DNA from: an uncultured Bacteroidota bacterium
Lineage (GTDB): Bacteria; Bacteroidota; Bacteroidia; 2-12-FULL-35-15
Assembly (NCBI GenBank): GCA_903881065.1
Contig: CAIRRW010000531.1
Span: 1 to 13,810 of the forward strand
Direction of reading: 5' to 3'
DNA length: 13,810 bases
The translations under genes were made by a program, and so were the position numbers. Every line of letters begins with the position of its first letter. Position 1 is the stretch's first letter. A model generated the notes under the pieces. It made no database searches, was not told where the DNA came from, and saw nothing but the letters and a program-made list of their open reading frames with translations. Of the stretch, positions 1 to 7,237 are shown in pieces.

Positions 1-2655
1 AACATACAACAAATGACGATACTTGGTTCAGGAAATGTAGGGTTTGTAGGTATTGGTAAAAGTTTTACCTCGCCAGCATCTCTGTTAAGTGTAGATGGAA
101 CTCTCAATCCTACAGGAGAAGTTTTCAGAACAAATTGCCCAAGTGGTACCACAACTATATGGCGGATGATTAGAGCAGGTTCGGAATATGGATCGTTATT
201 TAGTGGAACTGATAATAATTTCAATGTGAGGGCAGACGGAGGAAATCTTAATTTTATTACAGGGAGTAGCACTACAACAAGGATGGTGGTACTTGGACCT
301 GCCGTACCTGCGACTCAAGGCTATGTAGGAATTGGCAGTGGATTTACAACACCATCTTTTTTACTTGATGTAAATGGGGGAGATATAGATGTAAATACAG
401 CCTCAAATGGTTATAGAATTGGAGGTAATTATGTACTTTGGCATAATAGTGATGTAAGTAATATTTTTGTAGGAGTAGGAGCAGGAAATTCATCTATGGC
501 AGGAATGCAGCCATTGGACAATACTTATGTAGGAGCACAAGCCGGGCATAGTTCGACTGTTAGTGATAAATATAATGTTTTTGTTGGAGAAGAAGCAGGT
601 TTTCATAGCACTTCAACTGCCCTTCATTCTTTTGTAGGTTTTCAGGCTGGATATTCCAATATTGGAGGACGGGATGATGGTACTTTTATTGGTGCGTATT
701 CTGGTTATTATGATAGTATTTCGGGAGGTAATTCATATTTAGGTAACAACTCGGGATATAGTAACAAAAAAGGCAGCAATAATACAATGATTGGAACTAA
801 TGCAGGTAATAGTAATATTGTAGGAAACAATACTTTTGTTGGTACTAGTTCTGGGTCAGCAAGTAGTACAGGAACAGGTAATTCTTTTGTTGGAGAAGAA
901 AGTGGTGTTAATAATACTATAGGAAACAATAATATAGTTTTCGGTCGTAAAACTGGCAATACAAATATTACAGGTAGCTATAATACATTTCTTGGTACAG
1001 CTGCGGATGCAACTTCATCAGGACTAACAGAAGCAACGGCAATAGGATTTAATGCAAAAGTTACAAACAGTTATAATATGATACTTGGAGGTGATAGCGT
1101 GCTTGTGGGAATTGGTTTATCAGGAGCAGCAGGAGGACCGCAAAATTCATTGGAAATAAATGCGGATCCTCGACATTTTACATATACAGGAACAGGAGGG
1201 AGTGGTTTACGTTTTCGTCAATTAACGAATGCAAGCACAACTATACCAAATACTGGAAATATGGGCGTGTTGTCAGTTAATTCATCTGGGGATGTTGTTT
1301 ATGTGCCTAATAATTCTGCTGCTATTACAGCGAATAATGGTGCTACTATAAATCCTACAGGAAATGTTCAATGGGGACAGGCTTATGGCGGAGGTGGTAG
1401 TGCAGGTTCATTGATACATGATACAGACATTCCAATGGCAGGCCATAATATTCGTTTTAGGGATACTACAAGTGTTACAGGAACTGGATTAGTTTCAATT
1501 GGAATACCTCCAACACTTGTGGCTAAATTGGGTGTATACAATCAAGCGGAAGAATATGGGTTACAGGTATTAAATAATATAACAGCGAATTCTTCTCCTT
1601 CGCTTTATGGTATTTATAATACCTTGCTAGGTAATTCTTCTGGAAGCAATGTGGGTATATATACGACCGCAAATGGAAGCTCTGCAAATAATTATGGAAT
1701 ATGGGGAGCATCACAGGGAACCACAAGTTTAGCTAATTATGGAGGTTTCTTTCTTGCAAGTAATTCTACCTTTAAAAATATAGGTATTTATGCTAATGCA
1801 CCTAGTAATTCAAGAACAGTCGCTTATAATTATGCCGGTGATTTTGACGGTGACGTATATGTTAATGCGTCTTTTTATTCTACTACTGGATGGGTAACAT
1901 CTGATCAAATGTTTAAAACCAATGTGGATAGTATTAAAAATGCTATTGCTACAATTAAGAGATTAAAACCTAGGCAGTATTATCTTGATACTTTAAATCA
2001 GAATGGATTTAGATTTGAGAGCCAAAAACAATATGGTGTAATTGCACAGGATGTTGAACAAGTATTACCAGAATTGGTTAAACAAATAACTAAACCTGAA
2101 GAAATTGATACAGCAGGAAATATTGTTCATCCAGCAATAACTTATAAGGGAGTGAATTATAATTCTTTTATCGCTTTATTAATGCGAGGTATACAGGAGC
2201 AAAGCAGCACTATTGATAGTTTAAAAACAAAAACGACAAAACAGGATTCTATAAATAACTCATTACAAAATCAAATTAATAATTTGACTAATATGATAAA
2301 TGCTTGCTGTAATATCCACCATGCACCCCAAAGCAATACAACACCTACAAATAGTACTACAATTTCATCAATTAATTTAGAATTATCAGATGTACAGGCA
2401 ATAGTTTTGGATCAAAATGTACCTAATCCGTTTGCTGAACAAACTACTATTAATTATAATTTAACAGATGATGTAGGCAAAGCACAAATGTTGTTTTATA
2501 ATGCAAGTGGCAATCTTATACAATCGGTAGAACTTACGCAAAGAGGACAAGGGCAGTTAAATGTGTTCGCAGAGAATCTAACGGATGGTATGTACACTTA
2601 TACGCTTGTGGTAGATGGTAGAATATTTGCTACAAAAAAGATGGTGAAACAGTAG
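1..2655 (+). CDS. T9SS-secreted fibre-like protein with S74 chaperone domain (5' partial)
   Basis: The frame is open to the left edge (N-I-Q-Q precedes the first ATG at 13), so this is probably the 3' part of a longer gene whose signal peptide is outside the window. Numbering from ATG 13: four VGIG-type tail-fibre motifs (residues 12-15, 105-108, 365-368, 494-497, the last as VSIG); about eleven short Gly/Asn-rich repeats (150-331); an ATAIG...MILG segment resembling YadA head repeats (342-360); a peptidase S74 intramolecular chaperone domain (about 630-730) with S630-D-Q-M-F-K635, matching the Ser/Lys self-cleavage dyad spacing of the family, and GVIAQDVE at 675-682; a predicted coiled coil (728-770); and a T9SS type A sorting domain starting near QNVPNPF (801-807) and ending MVKQ. 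The family context suggests a trimeric surface fibre or adhesin; the ligand is unknown. A hairpin terminator follows, so it ends its transcript. Confidence 0.85.
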   Translation, partial: NIQQMTILGSGNVGFVGIGKSFTSPASLLSVDGTLNPTGEVFRTNCPSGTTTIWRMIRAGSEYGSLFSGTDNNFNVRADGGNLNFITGSSTTTRMVVLGPAVPATQGYVGIGSGFTTPSFLLDVNGGDIDVNTASNGYRIGGNYVLWHNSDVSNIFVGVGAGNSSMAGMQPLDNTYVGAQAGHSSTVSDKYNVFVGEEAGFHSTSTALHSFVGFQAGYSNIGGRDDGTFIGAYSGYYDSISGGNSYLGNNSGYSNKKGSNNTMIGTNAGNSNIVGNNTFVGTSSGSASSTGTGNSFVGEESGVNNTIGNNNIVFGRKTGNTNITGSYNTFLGTAADATSSGLTEATAIGFNAKVTNSYNMILGGDSVLVGIGLSGAAGGPQNSLEINADPRHFTYTGTGGSGLRFRQLTNASTTIPNTGNMGVLSVNSSGDVVYVPNNSAAITANNGATINPTGNVQWGQAYGGGGSAGSLIHDTDIPMAGHNIRFRDTTSVTGTGLVSIGIPPTLVAKLGVYNQAEEYGLQVLNNITANSSPSLYGIYNTLLGNSSGSNVGIYTTANGSSANNYGIWGASQGTTSLANYGGFFLASNSTFKNIGIYANAPSNSRTVAYNYAGDFDGDVYVNASFYSTTGWVTSDQMFKTNVDSIKNAIATIKRLKPRQYYLDTLNQNGFRFESQKQYGVIAQDVEQVLPELVKQITKPEEIDTAGNIVHPAITYKGVNYNSFIALLMRGIQEQSSTIDSLKTKTTKQDSINNSLQNQINNLTNMINACCNIHHAPQSNTTPTNSTTISSINLELSDVQAIVLDQNVPNPFAEQTTINYNLTDDVGKAQMLFYNASGNLIQSVELTQRGQGQLNVFAENLTDGMYTYTLVVDGRIFATKKMVKQ
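460..1005 (+). repeat. Tandem ~17-residue (51-bp) beta-roll-like repeats in the fibre protein
   Basis: Eleven copies of a degenerate unit with the core N-x-F-V-G-x-x-A/S-G begin at residues 150, 170, 188, 205, 223, 240, 257, 273, 290, 307 and 324 (numbering from ATG 13). From the third copy on, the spacing is 16-18 residues, usually exactly 17 (51 bp). The DNA copies have diverged while the protein core is kept, which indicates selection on protein structure rather than recent duplication. The regular hydrophobic-Gly pattern fits a stacked beta-roll or beta-helix head; that structural reading is inference. Confidence 0.8.
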
Positions 2656-2671
2656 GGAAATTAAGAATTAG

Positions 2672-2706
2672 AAAAGCTTCGGGCAGAAATGTTCGGGGCT
2701 TTTTAT
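2672..2706 (+). terminator. Rho-independent-type terminator after the fibre gene
   Basis: An inverted repeat pairs AAAAGCTTCG (2672-2681) with CGGGGCTTTT (2694-2703) as a 10-bp stem with two G-U pairs and a 12-base loop, and the 3' arm runs into a short T tract. It begins 16 bp after the fibre stop codon and separates that transcript from the next gene. Confidence 0.7.
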
Positions 2707-2733
2707 TTAAAAGGAATAGAGAAGTAAAAGAAG

Positions 2734-2741
2734 TACCTTTG
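2734..2741 (+). promoter_or_regulatory. Bacteroidota -7 element (TACCTTTG) for the retropepsin-like gene
   Basis: TACCTTTG matches the TAnnTTTG -7 consensus of the Bacteroidota primary sigma factor. It ends 16 bases before the ATG at 2758, implying a very short leader of about ten bases. I see no clear -33 TTG/TTTG at the usual distance, so the call rests on the -7 match and its position just after a terminator. Confidence 0.5.
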
Positions 2742-2757
2742 TAAAAAATAAAATACT

Positions 2758-3177
2758 ATGGGACTAACTTATGCTAAAATCCGCCTTGTTAATCAATACG
2801 ATGAATACAAATGTGCGGAAGGGAATTTGGAACAAAACAAAATACGAAATTTGGAAGTTGAAATGCTTGTAGATACTGGTGCAATAAGAATGGCAATAAA
2901 TGAAGATATATTAAATAAGTTGGGTTTAAAAAGAGGATTTCAAATGAAAGCTTCTTTGGCTGATGGAAGTATAAGAACATTAGAATTGGTATCTGGTATT
3001 AAAGTAAGTTTTGGAGATAGAACCTGTTATACAGATGCTTTTGTTTTGCCAGGGAACACAGAACCTTTGCTTGGTGCTATACCTATAGAAGCAATGGATT
3101 TGGCTGTAATTCCATCCGAAAATAAACTTCAATATAATCCACAACATCCCGATGGAGCACTGTTTTCATTAAAATAA
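2758..3177 (+). CDS. Retropepsin-like (clan AA) aspartic protease domain protein
   Basis: This protein of 139 residues has the fold signature of single-domain retropepsin-like proteins: an hhDTGA active-site loop (L37-V-D39-T-G-A42), a flap-like middle region, and the second hydrophobic-Gly element LLGAIPIE (104-111) before the C-terminal strand. Such proteins work as homodimers, each chain giving one catalytic Asp; D39 would be that residue. There is no signal peptide or membrane segment, so it is probably cytoplasmic. It has its own likely promoter and a preceding terminator, so it appears to be a one-gene unit, convergent with the ABC ATPase gene. The substrate is unknown and peptidase activity is not shown by the sequence. 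Homologues are annotated as clan AA aspartic protease or retropepsin-like protein. Confidence 0.75.
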   Translation: MGLTYAKIRLVNQYDEYKCAEGNLEQNKIRNLEVEMLVDTGAIRMAINEDILNKLGLKRGFQMKASLADGSIRTLELVSGIKVSFGDRTCYTDAFVLPGNTEPLLGAIPIEAMDLAVIPSENKLQYNPQHPDGALFSLK

Positions 3178-3235
3178 ATTAGATAGTTAGGCAGTAAGCC
3201 ATTCTGACGGGTGCGTTTTCAGACTAGAGAACCTC

Positions 3236-3910
3236 CTATGCGGCTTCAGTTAATTTGCCATTCTCGCATTTAATAGTGCGCGAAGGGAATTTATCAAACA
3301 TCATAATATCATGAGTAGCAATAAGTACAGCACGTCCGCTACGGCTTATTTCCAATAATAAATTCATTATTCCTTCTGATGTTTCCGGGTCGAGATTACC
3401 AGTAGGTTCATCTGCAAGTATAAGTTCAGGGTCGTTCAATAGGGCACGGGCAATGGAAATCCGTTGTTGTTCGCCTCCCGAAAGTTCGTGCGGCATTTTA
3501 AATCCTTTTGTTGTAAGATGTACTTTTTCCAACACATCCTGTATCCGCTTTTGCATCTCCTGCTTATTTTTCCAGCCTGTTGCTTTCAGCACAAACAGTA
3601 AATTATCATTGATACTTCTATCGGTGAGTAACTGGAAATCCTGAAATACAATCCCGAGTTTACGTCGTAAATAAGGAATTTCCTTTAGTTTAATTGTTTT
3701 CAAATCATAGCCAGCCACTGTTCCTGTTCCATCAATTAAATCCAAATCGGCATATAATGTTTTCAGCAAACTGGTTTTACCGGTACCTGTTCTGCCAAGT
3801 AAATAAACAAATTCGCCTTTGTCAATATTCAGATTAACATTTGATAAAACCAGATTGTGCTTTTGGAAAATAGAAACGTTGTCTAACTTAATAATTGTAT
3901 CTAACGACAT
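3236..3910 (-). CDS. ftsE: FtsE-type ABC transporter ATP-binding protein
   Basis: A complete ABC ATPase of 224 residues with Walker A GRTGTGKTS (39-47), Q-loop Q90 in VFQDFQLL, signature LSGGEQQR (143-150), Walker B LILADEP (163-169) and switch His200 in ATHD. Length, the FQDFxLL Q-loop context and the compact single-domain form fit FtsE, which with the membrane protein FtsX controls peptidoglycan hydrolases at the division site. Other small ABC ATPases such as LolD are alternatives. No ftsX lies next to it. An in-frame ATG at 3952 would add 14 residues, but the inner ATG at 3910 was chosen because it gives the family-typical N-terminus (MSLDTIIKLDNVS) and because the -7-like element lies between the two ATGs. 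The stop is TAG; the 58-bp gap to the convergent neighbour holds no terminator I can support. Confidence 0.82.
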   Translation of the reverse strand: MSLDTIIKLDNVSIFQKHNLVLSNVNLNIDKGEFVYLLGRTGTGKTSLLKTLYADLDLIDGTGTVAGYDLKTIKLKEIPYLRRKLGIVFQDFQLLTDRSINDNLLFVLKATGWKNKQEMQKRIQDVLEKVHLTTKGFKMPHELSGGEQQRISIARALLNDPELILADEPTGNLDPETSEGIMNLLLEISRSGRAVLIATHDIMMFDKFPSRTIKCENGKLTEAA

Positions 3911-3931
3911 TTGAGTTCTTTTAAATAAAGC

Positions 3932-3939
3932 GAAAATTA
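3932..3939 (-). promoter_or_regulatory. Possible -7 element (TAATTTTC) for ftsE
   Basis: On the minus strand TAATTTTC differs from TAnnTTTG at one position and ends 21 bases before the ATG at 3910. It lies inside the stretch that would be coding if translation began at 3952, which favours the shorter ORF. No -33 element was found at proper spacing. Confidence 0.3.
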
Positions 3940-4040
3940 CATCATTACACAACAGGCTGAAATTATTTCTCTACAATAGTTTGAACATCCTTAGGTTAAT
4001 AACTTATTGGTTCAAGAAAACATACAGCACCTATCCTGAC

Positions 4041-4048
4041 TAATTTTA
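4041..4048 (+). promoter_or_regulatory. Possible -7 element (TAATTTTA) for the TPR/barrel operon
   Basis: TAATTTTA has one mismatch to TAnnTTTG and ends 24 bases before the ATG at 4073, in the 162-bp divergent gap shared with ftsE. A TTGG at 4007-4010 is too far upstream to be a standard -33 element, so this is a weak call. Confidence 0.25.
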
Positions 4049-4072
4049 CACCATTGATACCTAAAAAACAAG

Positions 4073-7000
4073 ATGAATAAAATAAAGGCAATTGGATTAC
4101 TAACGGGGATTTTTTTATCTGTGATTGTTTCTGCCCAGAAAACAATGGTTTACACACATAAGGATGCGGAATATGAAACGGCAATTGAATTGTTGCAGAA
4201 GGAGAAGTATGGTGCTGCACAAAAGAGTTTCGCGAAAGTAATAGAAACGCATACAGACCCTCAATCGCTTGTACGCATTGATGCTGAATATTACAATGCT
4301 ATATGTGCAATTGAATTATTTAATAGAGACGGAGAACTGTTCCTCAAACAATTTGTAAAAAATCATCCTGAAAGTCCGAAAGTAAAACCTGCCTATTTCT
4401 ATCTTGGAAAATATAATTATCGCAAGAAAAAATATAAGGATGTGCTTAAATGGTTTGAAAATGTTGATGTATATGAATTAACAAAAGATGAACTGGCAGA
4501 GTTCTACTTTAAGCGCGGATACAGCTATTTCATGGAAGGTAAAATGCCTGAAGCAAAGAAAGATTTCAATGAAATAAAAGATGTAGATAACAAATATGCA
4601 GTGTCGGCAAAGTATTATCATGCACATATTTCATACGATGAAAAGAATTATGAAACTGCTTTAAAGGATTTTTTATTGCTTCAGAAGAACGAAACTTTTG
4701 GTTCAGTAGTTCCTTATTACATTGCTCAAATCTATTATCTGCAAGGGAAATACGATGACGTAATAAGTTATGCTCCTGCACTTCTTGATTCGGCAAATAC
4801 AAAGCGTGCTCCCGAGATAGCAAGAATATTGGGTGAATCATATTATCGAACTGCTAAATACAAGGAAGCGATTCCGTATTTAAAGAAATATGAAAAGGCT
4901 GCCAATGGCTTGCAACGAAAGGATAATTACCAGATGGGATATGCTTATTACAAAACAAATGATTGCACAAATGCATTGAATTATTTTATAAAGACTACTG
5001 ATATTGATGATTCATTAAGCCAGAATGCGAACTATCATATTGCCGACTGTTATATAAAAGCAGATAAAAAACAAAATGCGCTTACTGCGTTCGGCAGGGC
5101 TTCCAAACTCGATTTTGATAAAACAATTCAGGAGGATGCTCTTTATAACTATGCAAAGTTATGTTACGAATTATCTTTTAATCCATACAATGAAGCGATA
5201 AAAGCTTTCCAGAAATACATAAAGGATTATCCGGCATCGTCACATATTGATGAAGCGTACACTTATCTGGTAAATGTATTTATCACTACTAAAAGTTATA
5301 AGGAGGCACTGGAAGCAATTGAAAACATTAAAGTACTTACACCTGAGCTAAAACAAGCGTATCAGAAGATTGCATATTATAGAGGAGTGGAGTTATTTAA
5401 TAATATGGAATACTTAGAAGCCATAAAATCGTTTGATAAATCGCAGAAATACATGTTTGATAAAACAATCCGTGCCAATGCTATTTATTGGAAAGCAGAA
5501 TCGTTTTACAGGAACAAACAGTATCAAAAAGCTATTGATAATTATTCGGAATATATAGCAGAACCTGGTTCCATAAGTAGATCAGAGTTCAGCGATGCGA
5601 ACTACAATATTGGCTACTCCTATTATAAATTGGATGATTGGACGAATAGTGTTCTTTGGTTCAGAAAGTTTGTAACTTTTAAATCTAAAGCAGACGAAAA
5701 GAAAATAAATGATGCATTGAACCGGATTGGGGATGGTTATTTTATGATGCGCGAATATTCAAACGCCGTTGATTATTATGACCAATCGTACAAAATGAAA
5801 CTGATAAATGCTGACTATGCTTTATTTCAAAGAGCATTAGCGTATGGTGTACAGAAGAAATATTCTGAAAAGATTTCGGATTTAAAATTATTTATTACTA
5901 CTTATTCAAATACAAGTTCTACCTATATACAACGGGCAAAGTATGAACTTGCAAATTCCTATTTGTCGGATAACCAAACAGAGTTGGCATTAGCTGGATT
6001 CAAAAAGTTTATTGAAGATTATCCGAATAGTATTTATGAGAATACGTGTTTAAGTAAAATCGGTTTGATTTATTATAACCAACATGATGATGAAAATGCA
6101 CTTGCGAATTTCGATAAGTTAATTAAACGCGACCGCAAGTCGCCTGATGCAAATACTGCTATTGATATTGTAAAAAAGATTTATGCTTCGAAAGGAGATG
6201 TACAAAAAATGGAAGAATATTTAACTTCTGTTGGTGCTACAATCCCTCAAGCTGCCCTTGATACAATTGCCTATAATATAGGAAAGACCCATTATATGGA
6301 ACAGGATTGCAAAAATGTGGTAACTGATTTTGAGAAGTATATTCAAAAATTCCCGAATGGAATATTCATTCTTCAGGCTAATTATTACAAAGCAGATTGT
6401 GATGATAAAAATGGCAACTCAGATGCTGCTTTAAGTGGATATACTTACGTTATAAGCAAAAATAAAAGCGAGTTTACAGAACCATCTTTAAGTCGTGCCT
6501 CGGATATCTTATACAAAAAACAAAATTACACTCAAGCTTTAGATTATTATAAACAGTTGGAACAAATTGCTGAGAACACCAAAAATAGTGCTCAATCGAA
6601 GATTGGATTAATGCGCTGCTATTTTCAATTAAAAACATATCCCGATGCAATAACTTATGCAAACAAAGTATTGGAATTAGAAAAACCAAGTAATGAATTA
6701 GTGGGTGAAGCTCATTATATAATTGCTTCTTCTTACTTCGCAATCGAAAAATATGATGAAGCACTTGCACAGTTTCAAACTGTGGCAAGCACCTCAAAAA
6801 GCGAAACTGGAACTGAATCCAAGTATAATGTTGCTTACATTCAGTACTTGAAAAATGATTATAAACAATCTCAAAAAACAATATTTGATTTAATAAACGG
6901 CGAAGGCGATTTCCCTTACTGGACAGACAAATCAATGATATTATTGGCAGATAATTATGTGGCGCTTAAAGATAATTTTCAGGCGAAGACTACGTTAAAA

Positions 7001-7213
7001 GGAATAATAAGCGAGTCGGAAATTGGTGAGACTAAAAAGCTGGCACAGGATAAACTTGATAAGATAATTGCTGCAGAGGAAGCAGAAAAACAACCTAAAC
7101 AAGATATAGAGCCATTAAAAATTGAGTTTGAAGGAAACACTCCACAACAAAACAATTTGTTTATTGAGCCTAAAGTAATAAATGACAGTACAGAAATTAA
7201 GAAAGACAATTAA
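4073..7213 (+). CDS. Exported giant tetratricopeptide-repeat protein
   Basis: This 1046-residue protein begins with a signal peptide (MNKIK, then a hydrophobic stretch, with a likely signal peptidase I cut after VSA21 before Q22). There is no lipobox Cys, so it should be a soluble or peripheral envelope protein. Nearly all of residues 30 to 1000 is helical TPR-type repeats; clear units include TAKYKEAIPYLKKY, NKQYQKAIDNYSEYI, MREYSNAVDYYDQ, KQNYTQALDYYKQLEQI and IEKYDEALAQFQTV. The last 47 residues (about 1000-1046) are charged, Gln/Pro/Asn-rich and probably disordered. The barrel gene starts 24 bp downstream, so the two are almost certainly co-transcribed. TPR arrays are protein-binding scaffolds; a periplasmic scaffold contacting the barrel or outer-membrane assembly machinery is inference. 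It is longer than the T9SS TPR lipoprotein PorW/SprE and lacks its lipid anchor, so I do not assign that name. Confidence 0.85.
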   Translation: MNKIKAIGLLTGIFLSVIVSAQKTMVYTHKDAEYETAIELLQKEKYGAAQKSFAKVIETHTDPQSLVRIDAEYYNAICAIELFNRDGELFLKQFVKNHPESPKVKPAYFYLGKYNYRKKKYKDVLKWFENVDVYELTKDELAEFYFKRGYSYFMEGKMPEAKKDFNEIKDVDNKYAVSAKYYHAHISYDEKNYETALKDFLLLQKNETFGSVVPYYIAQIYYLQGKYDDVISYAPALLDSANTKRAPEIARILGESYYRTAKYKEAIPYLKKYEKAANGLQRKDNYQMGYAYYKTNDCTNALNYFIKTTDIDDSLSQNANYHIADCYIKADKKQNALTAFGRASKLDFDKTIQEDALYNYAKLCYELSFNPYNEAIKAFQKYIKDYPASSHIDEAYTYLVNVFITTKSYKEALEAIENIKVLTPELKQAYQKIAYYRGVELFNNMEYLEAIKSFDKSQKYMFDKTIRANAIYWKAESFYRNKQYQKAIDNYSEYIAEPGSISRSEFSDANYNIGYSYYKLDDWTNSVLWFRKFVTFKSKADEKKINDALNRIGDGYFMMREYSNAVDYYDQSYKMKLINADYALFQRALAYGVQKKYSEKISDLKLFITTYSNTSSTYIQRAKYELANSYLSDNQTELALAGFKKFIEDYPNSIYENTCLSKIGLIYYNQHDDENALANFDKLIKRDRKSPDANTAIDIVKKIYASKGDVQKMEEYLTSVGATIPQAALDTIAYNIGKTHYMEQDCKNVVTDFEKYIQKFPNGIFILQANYYKADCDDKNGNSDAALSGYTYVISKNKSEFTEPSLSRASDILYKKQNYTQALDYYKQLEQIAENTKNSAQSKIGLMRCYFQLKTYPDAITYANKVLELEKPSNELVGEAHYIIASSYFAIEKYDEALAQFQTVASTSKSETGTESKYNVAYIQYLKNDYKQSQKTIFDLINGEGDFPYWTDKSMILLADNYVALKDNFQAKTTLKGIISESEIGETKKLAQDKLDKIIAAEEAEKQPKQDIEPLKIEFEGNTPQQNNLFIEPKVINDSTEIKKDN

Positions 7214-7237
7214 TACCAAGAAATAAAATATAGCACA

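Noticed and set aside
708..959. Minus-strand ORF of 83 residues opposite the repeat region
   Set aside because: Its Leu/Pro-rich periodic sequence is the antisense image of the Gly/Asn repeats; there is no recognisable domain or promoter.
460..1005. CRISPR-like or minisatellite periodicity of about 51 bp
   Set aside because: The repeat is in-frame protein repetition with diverged DNA and no constant repeat/variable spacer pattern, and it lies wholly inside the fibre gene.
1..2655. Prophage tail-fibre gene
   Set aside because: S74 and VGIG motifs occur in phage fibres, but the T9SS sorting domain marks a cellular secreted protein and no other phage gene is present.
3178..3235. Bidirectional terminator between the retropepsin-like gene and ftsE
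   Set aside because: Only a 3-bp GGC/GCC arm pair could be found, with no T tract; not supportable.
6474..6935. Minus-strand ORF of 153 residues inside the TPR gene
   Set aside because: It lies fully within a clear TPR coding region and its translation shows no domain or sensible composition.
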